A stretch of DNA of 64,000 nt. It comes from Sipunculus nudus (taxonomy: Eukaryota; Annelida; Sipuncula; Golfingiida; Sipunculidae). A model generated the notes under the pieces. That model was not told where the DNA came from. It made no database searches and saw only the letters and a program-made list of their open reading frames with translations. Of the stretch, positions 43,101 through 53,350 are shown piece by piece. A program made the position numbers and the translations under genes. Positions within the stretch are counted from its first letter, which is position 1; every line of letters begins with the position of its first letter. The stretch spans positions 60,952,019 to 61,016,018 of the forward strand of contig CM049306.1 of NCBI GenBank assembly GCA_026874595.1, given 5' to 3'.

Positions 43101-46100
43101 TGTACATGTCCTGTAGTCTGCCCTTTAGTTGTCTGTACCAAGAATCTGGGGCACTGATGGATGATGTACATGTCCTGTAGTCTGTCCTTTGGTTGTCTGT
43201 ACCAAGAATCTGGGGCACTGATGGATGATGCACATGTCCTTTAGTCTGTCCTTTAGTTGTCTGTACCAAGAATCTGGGGCACTGATGGATGATGTACATG
43301 TCCTGTAGTCTGTCCTTTAGTTGTCTGTACCAAGAATCTGGGGCACTGATGGATAATGTACATGTCCTGTAGTCTGTCCTTTAGTTGTCTGTACCAAGAA
43401 TCTGGGGCACTGATGGATGATGTACATGTCCTGTAGTCTGCCCTTTAGTTGTCTGTACCAAGAATCTGGGGCACTGATAGATGATGTACATGTCCTGTAG
43501 TCTGTCCTTTAGTTGTCTGTACCAAGAATCTGGGGCACTGATGGATGATGTACATGTCCTGTAGTCTGTCCTTTAGTTGTCTGTACCAAGAATCTGGGGC
43601 ACTGATGGATGATGTACATGTCCTGTAGTCTGTCCTTTAGTTGTTTGTACCAAGAATCTGGGGCACTGATTGATGATGTTAATGTCCTGTAGTCTGTCCT
43701 TTAGTTGTCTGTACCAAGAATCTGGGGTACTGATGATAGATGTGTGTGTCCTGTAGTCTGTCCTATAGTTGTCTGTACCAAGAATCTGGGGCACTGATGG
43801 ATGATGTACATGTCCTGTAGTCTGCCCTTTAGGTGTCTGTACCAAGAATCTGGGGTACTGATGATAGATATGTGTGTCCTGTAGTCTGTCCTTTAGTTGT
43901 CTGTACCAAGAATCTGGGGCACTGATGGATGATGTACATGTCCTGTAGTCTGCCCTTTAGTTGTCTGTACCAAGAATCTGGGGCACTGATGGAAGATGTA
44001 CATGTCCTGTAGTCTGCCCTTTAGTTGTCTGTTCCAAGAATCTGGGGTACTGATGATAGATGTGTGTGTCCTGTAGTCTGTCCTTTAGTTGTCTGTACCA
44101 AGAATCTGGGGCACTGATGGATGATGTACATGTCCTGTAGTCTGTCCTTTAGTTGTCTGTACCAAGAATCTGAGGCACTGATGGATGATGTACATGTCCT
44201 GTAGTCTGTCCTTTAGTTGTCTGTACCAAGAATCTGGGGCACTGATGGATGATGTACATGTCCTGTAGTCTGTCCTTTAGTTGTCTGTACCAAGAATCTG
44301 GGGCACTGATGATAGATATACATGTCCTGTAGTCTGTCCTATAGTTGTCTGTACCAAGAATCTGGGGCACTGATGGATGATGTACATGTCCTGTAGTCTG
44401 TCCTTTAGTTGTCTGTACCAAGAATCTGGGGCACTGATGGATGATGTTAATGTCCTGTAGTCTGTCCTTTAGTTGTCTGTACCAAGAATCTGGGGTACTG
44501 ATGATAGATGTGTGTGTCCTGTAGTCTGTCCTATAGTTGTCTGTACCAAGAATCTGGGGCACTGATGAATGATGTACATGTCCTGTAGTCTGCCCTTTAG
44601 GTGTCTGTACCAAGAATCTGGGGTACTGATGATAGATATGTGTGTCCTGTAGTCTGTCCTTTAGTTGTCTGTACCAAGAATCTGGGGCACTGATGGATGA
44701 TGTACATGTCCTGTAGTCTGCCCTTTAGTTGTCTGTACCAAGAATCTGGGGCACTGATGGATGATGTACATGTCCTGTAGTCTGTCCTTTGGTTGTCTGT
44801 ACCAAGAATCTGGGGCACTGATGGATGATGCACATGTCCTTTAGTCTGTCCTTTAGTTGTCTGTACCAAGAATCTGGGGCACTGATGGATGATGTACATG
44901 TCCTGTAGTCTGTCCTTTAGTTGTCTGTACCAAGAATCTGGGGCACTGATGGATAATGTACATGTCCTGTAGTCTGTCCTTTAGTTGTCTGTACCAAGAA
45001 TCTGGGGCACTGATGGATGATGTACATGTCCTGTAGTCTGCCCTTTAGTTGTCTGTACCAAGAATCTGGGGCACTGATAGATGATGTACATGTCCTGTAG
45101 TCTGTCCTTTAGTTGTCTGTACCAAGAATCTGGGGCACTGATGGATGATGTACATGTCCTGTAGTCTGTCCTTTAGTTGTCTGTACCAAGAATCTGGGGC
45201 ACTGATGGATGATGTACATGTCCTGTAGTCTGTCCTTTAGTTGTTTGTACCAAGAATCTGGGGTACTGATGATAGATGTGTGTGTCCTGTAGTCTGTCCT
45301 TTAGTTGTCTGTACCAAGAATCTGGGGCACTGATGGATGATGTACATGTCCTGTAGTCTGTCCTTTAGTTGTCTGTACCAAGAATCTGGGGCACTGATGG
45401 ATGATGTACATGTCCTGTAGTCTGCCCTTTAGGTGTCTGTACCAAGAATCTGGGGCACTGATGGATGATGTACATGTCCTGTAGTCTGTCCTTTAGTTGT
45501 CTGTACCAAGAATCTGGGGCACTGATGGATGATGTACATGTCCTGTAGTCTGTCCTTTAGTTGTCTGTACCAAGAATCTGGGGTACTGATGATAGATGTG
45601 TGTGTCCTGTAGTCTGCCCTTTAGTTGTCTGTACCAAGAATCTGGGGCACTGATGGATGATGTACATGTCCTGTAGTCTGCCCTTTAGTTGTCTGTACCA
45701 AGAATCTGGGGTAGTGATGATAGATGTGTGTGTCCTGTAGACTGTCCTTTAGTTGTCTGTACCAAGAATCTGGGGCACTGATGGATGATGTACATGTCCT
45801 GTAGTCTGCCCTTTAGTTGTCTGTACCAAGAATCTGGGGCACTGATGGATGATGTACATGTCCTGTAGTCTGTCCTTTAGTTGTCTGTACCAAGAATCTG
45901 GGGCACTGATGGATGATGTACATGTCCTGTAGTCTGTCCTTTAGTTGTCTGTACCAAGAATCTGGGGCACTGATGGATGATGTACATGTCCTGTAGTCTG
46001 TCCTTTAGTTGTCTGTACCAAGAATCTGGGGCACTGATGGATGATGTACATGTCCTGTAGTCTGCCCTTTAGTTGTCTGTACCAAGAATCTGGGGCACTG

Positions 46101-47040
46101 ATGGATGATGTACATGTCCTGAAGTCTGCCCTTTAGTTGTCTGTACCAAGAATCTGGGGCACTGATGGATGATGTACATGTCCTGTAGTCTGTCCTTTAG
46201 TTGTCTGTACCAAGAATCTGGGGCACTGATGGATGATGTACATGTCCTGTAGTCTGCCCTTTAGTTGTCTGTACCAAGAATCTGGGGTACTGATGATAGA
46301 TGTGTGTGTCCTGTAGTCTGTCCCTTAGTTGTCTGTACCAAGAATCTGGGGCACTGATGGATGATGTACATGTCCTGTAGTCTGTCCTTTAGTTGTCTGT
46401 ACCAAGAATCTGGGGCACTGATGGATGATGTACATGTCCTGTAGTCTGCCCTTTAGTTGTCTGTACCTAGAATCTGGGGCACTGATGGATGATGTACATG
46501 TCCTGTAGTCTGTCCTTTAGTTGTCTGTACCAAGAATCTGGGGCACTGATGGATGATGTACATGTCCTGTAGTCTGCCCTTTAGTTGTCTGTACCAAGAA
46601 TCTGGGGCACTGATGGATGATGTACATGTCCTGTAGTCTGTCCTTTAGTTGTCTGTACCAAGAATCTGGGGCACTGATGGATGATGTACGTCCTGTAGTC
46701 TGTCCTTTAGTTGTCTGTACCAAGAATCTGGGGTACTGATGGATGATGTACATGTCCTGTAGTCTGCCCTTTAGTTGTCTGTACCAAGAATCTGGGGTAC
46801 TGATGGATGATGTTCATGTCCTGTAGTCTGTCCTTTAGTTGTCTGTACCAAGAATCTGGGGCACTGATGGATGATGTACTGTGGTCTGTCTTTTAGTTGT
46901 CTGTACCAAGAATCTGGGGTACTGATGGATGATGTACAAGTCCTGTAGTCTGTCCTTTAGTTGTCTGTACCAAGAATCTGGGGCACTGATGGATGATGTA
47001 CTGTGGTCTGTCTTTTAGTTGTCTTTTCCTGGATACTGAG
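40195..47040. repeat. 64-bp minisatellite array, about 100 copies, with higher-order duplications
   Basis: The consensus unit is CTGTAGTCTGTCCTTTAGTT, then GTCTGTACCAAGAATCTGGG, then GCACTGATGGATGATGTACATGTC. The period is 64 bp across 40680-46990, with longer degenerate units (63-74 bp) at 40195-40680 and decayed units at the right edge. Two main unit types differ in the GCACTGATGGATGATGTACA versus GTACTGATGATAGATGTGTG segment. Blocks of units are duplicated at 768 bp and 1,600 bp. Open frames up to 154 codons on the minus strand are by-products of the repeat, not genes. Confidence 0.97.
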
Positions 47041-47159
47041 GCATTGATAAATGAAATACAGGTCTTGTGTCTGTTAGTTGTCTGTACTATCCTCTTAATT
47101 GGACTTGTGTGGATGACTCTCACTGTAGGTCTTTGAGGGCATCTCAGGCTTAATATCTG

Positions 47160-48770
47160 TAAGGGCAAGGGGTTTTTGTCTTTAGGTGTTCTAGGTTATG
47201 ACCAAGGTTTGTGTGTCTTTGAGAACATGACTAAGATTTGTTTCAATGTCTTTGAGGTAAAGGCTGGGGCATGTCTGTCAGTCTAACAGGAAATGGTTAT
47301 GGGATGTTTGTAGGTCTGTGGGGATGGCCAAGGTTTGTGCCTGTTTTTTTTTTTAGGAAATGGCAAAGGTTGGTGTTCGTCTTTGAATACATGACTAAAG
47401 TTTATCTAAAGCTTTCATCACATGGCCATTTATTTGCAAATCAGCCTTCAAGACTTGGCTAATTTTCATAATCGGTCCGTGAAGACATGACTAGGGTTTG
47501 TCTGTAGGACTTTAAGAACATTACAAATGTTTGTGTTTATAGGGCCTAAAGTACATAACCAAGTGTTCCGTTTTTTTTTTTTTATGGGGTGGGGGGGGGG
47601 GGGGGTGGGGGAATGGCTTGAGGTTTTGTATGGGTTTGAGGAAATGGCTATGGTTTGTCTGTGATGACATGGTGAAGGTTTATGTATGTCTTCATCACAT
47701 GGCCATTGTAAATCAGCCTTCATGAAATGGCTATGTTCATTATCAATCTTTGATGACATAACTAAGGTTTGAGTCTGTGTCTTTTGAAGACATGACCAAG
47801 GTTTGTGTGCTCGTCTTTAAGAATATGGCTAAGGTTTGTGTCTATGTCCCCGAGGACATGGCCGAGGTTTGTGTCTCTACTTCTGAAAGAAAGGGAAAGG
47901 TGTGTGTGTGCGTCTTTATGAACATGTCTTAGGTCTGTTCGTCTGTCTCTTTGGACAAGGCTAAGGTTTGTGTCTGTATGGTTGTATCTTTGGGAACAAG
48001 GCTAAGGTTTGGGTCAGTACGTATGTGTCTATGGGAACAAGGCTAAGGTTTGTCTGTACATCAGTCTTTGAAAACAAGGCTCAGGTTTGTCTGTACATCT
48101 GCCTTTGAAAACAATGTTAAGGTTTGTATCTGTATGTCTGCATCTTTGGGAACAAGGCTCAAGTTTGTGTCTGTACATCTGTGTCTTTGGAAACAAGGCT
48201 AAGATTTGTGTCTGTATGTCTGTGTCTATGGGAACAAGGCTAAGGTCTGTGTCTATGGGAACAAGGCTAAGGTTTGTGTCTGTGTCTATGGGAAAAAGGC
48301 TCAGGTTTGTGTCTGTATGTTTGTGTTAATGGGAAAAAGGCTAAGGTTTGTGTCTGTATGTCTGTATCTTTGGGAACAAGGCTCAGGTTTGTGTCTGTAC
48401 ATCTTTGTCTTTGGAAACAAGGCTAAGGTTTGTGTCTGTATGTCTATGGCTATGGGAACAAGGCTAAAGTTTGTGTCTGTATGGCTGTATCTTTGGGAAC
48501 AAGGCTAAGGTTTGTGCCAGTGGGTTTCTGAGGACAGGGAAAAGGTTTGTGTCTGTCTTGGAGTACATGGCTATGATTTGTGTCTTTTAGGGTATGAACG
48601 CTTCTTGCATGTGTTTGTCAGTCTCCAGGGGTATGAACACAGGTTTGCGTTAAATTGTGTGTATATGTGTATATTACAGGACCAGCTGGGTATGAATACA
48701 AGTTTGTCTATCAGCCCTTTAGGTTATGAACACTTTCAATGTGCTTGCATGTCTTGAACACAGGTTTTGT
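47160..48770. repeat. Second minisatellite, degenerate ~30-50-bp unit
   Basis: Repeats of GGCTAAGGTTTGTGTCTGTA followed by TGTCTGTGTCTATGGGAACAA, most regular at 48000-48520 and decaying on both sides into CATGACTAAGGTTTGTGTC-like units. Cys/Val/Leu-rich open frames across it are artefacts. A T run and a 15-G run (47591-47605) interrupt it. Confidence 0.9.
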
Positions 48771-49955
48771 GTCTATGCATGTACCTCTGAGAGGATGAAG
48801 AACTTCAACACAATTGTAGTATGACAGCAGCAATATATTTCAGGCAGCTAACTACAGGAGGTAATAACGAGTAACAACAGAAGTAGTGGAGCAGCAAACA
48901 AAAGAAAGGACACACAAATCTCTCACACACATTCTGCAGCTTCAGCTCGCTGGCATCCACACAGCCAACAGCCTCCAGTGAGGGTAGCATTGGTCTTAAA
49001 TAAAACGTGGTCTGGCACAACAATGGTTTATGGAAGCACACTACCTTAACATCAGGCATTGCATAGCAAATGAAATTGGTGGATCCAACCACACAGGCAA
49101 CAAATCCAAGGGCAACATAAAAACACTGGTGTCCACATCATCTTTGTGACTGGCTGCACCCAATATCCCCAGGGGTTCCAGCTTCAACCCCTATGGGACA
49201 CACAGGGCATGCTGTCCAGTGCACCGATTCTCCTGTAGTCCTTTGTGCATATAATCAGTTACCGTCTCTTGTCAACTGGTTTTCCACGCCTCTTGCCTAA
49301 CATGGTAATTACAATGAAGTGATTGATTAACACATGCTGCATACTTTTAAATTCAAACTTGTGCTAAACTGGTCATTCCACAATAAAACCCGTCCAGGGG
49401 CAACCAATATGGTTACTATAACAAAATAATTCAGCCACGATAAATCATGATGGATTATGGTGGAAATCCAGTACTGCTGGCCCAGTAATTGGTGCTGTTT
49501 TCATTAGGGGTATTTCATTTTAAGTGCCAACTGGGGATCCATTTAATAACAGTTGATTTCAGAATTCATGGCATGTGATTGGTGATATCTGTGCACATGG
49601 TATTGCTGGTCCTAAGGACATTTGCTGTTCATGTCAGACCATGTGTGAAGTAGTGGTATTACATTTACATCAAAAAATTTCTTCCATTCTCCCGGTGTCA
49701 TGAAATTAATACCTAGGGAGAATCTGTACAGGCAACAAGGTACTGACATGCATACGTCTGTTAGTGCATACTGTGCTAGGCAATTCAAACTGGCAATCCA
49801 ATTTAAACTGGTTCTCGGCACACCAGTGTTGCAGTCCCAAAATCCTCAGTCAGGTACCAGTCTCTTGCAGACTTGCGCTAGTGGTACATGAAGCAGAAAT
49901 CATGGGCATCAAGTCCACAATGAGTTTCTTGTAGTCAGCAGCGGCGAGGCAGGGA
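48771..49955. other. 3' flank of FAM193, including its inferred 3' untranslated region
   Basis: The part right of about 49530 is probably FAM193 3' UTR. Two minus-strand pieces look weakly gene-like: an ATG frame MLGKRRGKPVDKR at about 49305-49261 and FSLGINFMTPGEWKKFFDVN near 49731-49672. Neither can be joined to a gene. Confidence 0.35.
49542..49547 (-). terminator. ATTAAA poly(A) signal candidate for FAM193
   Basis: The minus strand reads ATTAAA about 410 bases beyond the stop codon. No AATAAA on this strand was noticed between it and the stop. Confidence 0.35.
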
Positions 49956-50064
49956 TCAAGCACAGCTAATCCCGGACTGCTTCTTCTTGGAGAAAATGTC
50001 CTTTAGATTCATGTTGACCTGCAGCTTCTCACGCTGCTTGGAAGGTGTCGAATCAAAACAGAAC
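49956..50064 (-). CDS. FAM193A: FAM193 terminal exon
   Basis: Acceptor GTATTTTACAG/GTTCTG. It encodes FCFDSTPSKQREKLQVNMNL then KDIFSKKKQSGISCA, with TGA at 49958-49956. The Phe-Cys-x-Asp-Ser start continues the conserved C-terminal domain from the previous exon. Confidence 0.87.
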
Positions 50065-53000
50065 CTGTAAAATACAGACAAGACTTTATAGTCCTTAACT
50101 GCAAAGCCATTGGTACATAGGCTGCACCTACTTTTCTTACACTGATACTCCATACTAATCTTTAAAGGTTATGATCAACACCTCTAGTAGCTATTCTTGA
50201 ATCAGGATAAAATTCATATCACATTTTGAGTAATTAATTAATGTTTCAAGTTTTCTGTCACTACTTAGCATGACAGGATACTCTGGTGCACATTCAAAAA
50301 GGATCCAAAAGCTAACTTCAATAAGTATCCAAAATGAGTAAACAGGTTAAAATGGTAGGCCCTGCAGTATGACCCCTACATCAATAGGTGATTTCATGAC
50401 AATTTATATATATGAAGTGCATAAACCGTAAGTATGCTCTGGTGTTAGCTAGCTTACCGCTTGAACTCCTCCAGTTCGCGCTCACTCTCATCAAGATCAC
50501 CATTTTCCAAATCCAGTGTATACTTGGGCATGAAGATCTCATCTACAAAAGTAACAAACAATTTCATTATATAAACAATTTTCACTCCTTGACATTAAAA
50601 TCTATTTAAATTCTTGAAACTGGATACTGACACTAAAGAAATTACTTTCACCAAAAAAGTTAACAAGTAAGCAAAGCTTTTGAATTTGAAACATCAACCG
50701 ATCAGTGTGTATATTAGACCCCTATTATATAGACAAAGATTCAATCACCAAACACATTATTTTCTTTTCTTTTCTGGATTTTACAAGATCAAATCAGTTA
50801 AAAACAACAAAAGATAAGGGTAAGTTGGTGATAAGAAGAAACAAAATACAATTTCCTTGTCAGCAACAATTCATGGCCATAGGTCATCTCAGCCAAAATA
50901 ACTGACCCAATTTTATTCAAACTTTGCATGGAGGCAGGAATATATGTGAGGATTATGCAGATTCTTTGTATTTTAAGCTATTATGAAAACGTGCCAATGT
51001 ATCAGGCTTAAACACATTTACATGACTACTTATTTCAAACAACTGACACAAAACCCATATGATGATCAAAATTCAAAAGATCAAAATTATCAAAATGACC
51101 AACTCTTAACCAGATAAACAAATGTGCAGCAGTGGAAATTCACACACTGCAGAGATAAAAGGAAAATATATTTAGTAACACTTCTGTACTGACTGCAAAA
51201 CAAAACTACTATAGCATAAACAATGGATGGATATGGCACAAGTGAGCAAATTGCATGACAGGTCTTCTGAAGGATGCCATGCGTAGGCCACAACATGACT
51301 ATATATATTTCTTACCAACTGAACTCAGGTCATCCTGAGCTTTGTTTTTCTTCTTGTTCTTCTTCTTGCTGGTAGTCTACAAAAATAAATCAGCCTTTTT
51401 AAACATTTTCAACAAAATGTCCAGTTACAGATACTCAATACCATTTTATACATTCTTGGATTGTACATGTTAGCTTATGAACCGACACTGAAAATATCTG
51501 TAAAGCATTAAGCTTTACTTTAATATATGACTCTATACAATACAAATGCTCTGACCATAAATCTCATAATTATCCTTCTCTGTGTTAATGTGGGAGAATT
51601 TCTGGTGGATCAGTTACATTATACCTCTTCATTTGTGGTACTCAACTTAATTAGTGACACTGTATATTCACCTGTAAGTGAAAGAGCTATAACAAAAGAT
51701 ATCCAACACTGATGTTGCATCTATATACATTCCTTGACAATAGCACGCCTTAAAATAACCTACTTGTCATACAACTAGTTATAATATTCACCTGCTCCAC
51801 CCTGACTGGTTTGTCATCTTTATTGCGGTTGGCTTCAGTGAGCACTCGTGTTTCGCTCTTTGACCGGACTGGGCTGGCATCCTTTTGGGGGCTCTTATGG
51901 ATACACTCAGCACTGGCGGTACCATGGACACCATTCATCACAGGAGAGGGGCATGCTTCTGTTGTTATGGTAATATTTCTTGCATGCTTGGGTTGTTTGG
52001 CACAGCCAGCAGACACTACAGAAGCCTGGGCCTCTGAGCCGTCACCTACAGTCCCAGCTGAACCAGCATCCAGCCTGGGTGTACTACCATTTCGACCCTT
52101 TTTCTTGCTGGAAGCCTCTGCTTGTCTACTTGACCTGTTTCTGCTTGCATTAGCACACTGTGCTTGCTGCTGAGCATTCACTGCTGCACTACAAACTGCA
52201 GAGTCGTGTTTGGGGTTTGAGTTTGCACTTGCATTGGCCTTAGTCAGAGAGTGAATGGACTTCTCTCCGGTGTGATGATGACCAGCCTTGACAGGGGCAT
52301 TAACGATGTCACTGGGAGGGGACTGCCTGCCACGTTTTTGGTTTTTCTTCTGAACCCTTGGTGAATCATGCGGCGACCCTGCATCCCCCACTTTCTCATG
52401 ACCCTGGTGACTAGCTATTCCTGCACTGCTGGTAGCCCGGAGACACCTGGTGGTGGGCAGGCCATTGTTCCTCATGTGATGGTGAATGTGACTATTCTCA
52501 CTCCCAACACTTCCCTTCAGGTCGTGATGAACATTCACAGTTGTATCAGATCGTTTTTCTTGAGTTGACTGGTGCTCCTCACACACCACCTTTTTCTGCT
52601 TGGTCTTCTTCTTGCGAGACAGCGAGTCCTGATGGGTCTGAGATAACTCATCTCCACCTTTAATCGGTGAGGGGACTCGTGCACTGATCACAGAAGGTGT
52701 TTCTTTCACATTTGCATTCTTAGTTTCCTGGCCTTTCTTGGCTTTCTCTTCAGCCTGAAATATTCAAAAGAAATTACTTTTGATTAATAGAAGTTAATGA
52801 GATAACTAGGCATTCAAAATGACTGAATTTACACAGCTCAACCCTTGTATTCTTTTAACTATTAGGTACACCTAGTCTTCAAACAGGTCTTCTAAAAATA
52901 AAAGATAGATACATCAATACTTCAAGCAGCATCCAAAGGCCACAGGCTCCAACAGACACGCCTGACACGCTGCAGGCACAAAGCCTTGTGCACACTGGTT

Positions 53001-53291
53001 TCTGGTCGGCAAGCCTTCACTCAAAACAAAATGTAACATCATTGGCTCTGTGCACTCCTCGCTGGGCTGGTATCTGTTTTGCTAGCAAAGGATACAAGGC
53101 ATATGAGGTCGATGAAGTGGGAAATATTTAATAAGAGTAAGGGACAGATGGACAGGTGGATCGGACTGTGTGCAGGAGACAACAAATGCTTGCTTTTGAT
53201 GGCCTCAGAACTCAGGATATTTTGGACTCTCCTGGTATACAGATTCTCTTTCTCTCAATTTTTTTTTCTCTCTCTTTATATATTAATACTC

Positions 53292-53350
<59 letters not shown>

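Noticed and set aside
41781-46753. Series of 78-154-codon minus-strand open frames with VPQILGTDN-type repeats
   Set aside because: They are translations of the 64-bp minisatellite whose period rotates the reading frame; starts and stops depend on single unit variants.
40195-47040. CRISPR-like array of regular repeats
   Set aside because: There are no unique spacers; the whole 64-bp unit repeats, and the context is a eukaryotic intergenic region.
48087-48508. Cys/Val/Leu-rich + strand open frames
   Set aside because: Translations of the irregular GGTTTGTGTCTG minisatellite; no coding context.
51811-52568. + strand frames of 66-120 codons opposite the 321-codon FAM193 exon
   Set aside because: Antisense shadows; the minus strand has correct splice sites and phase on both sides.
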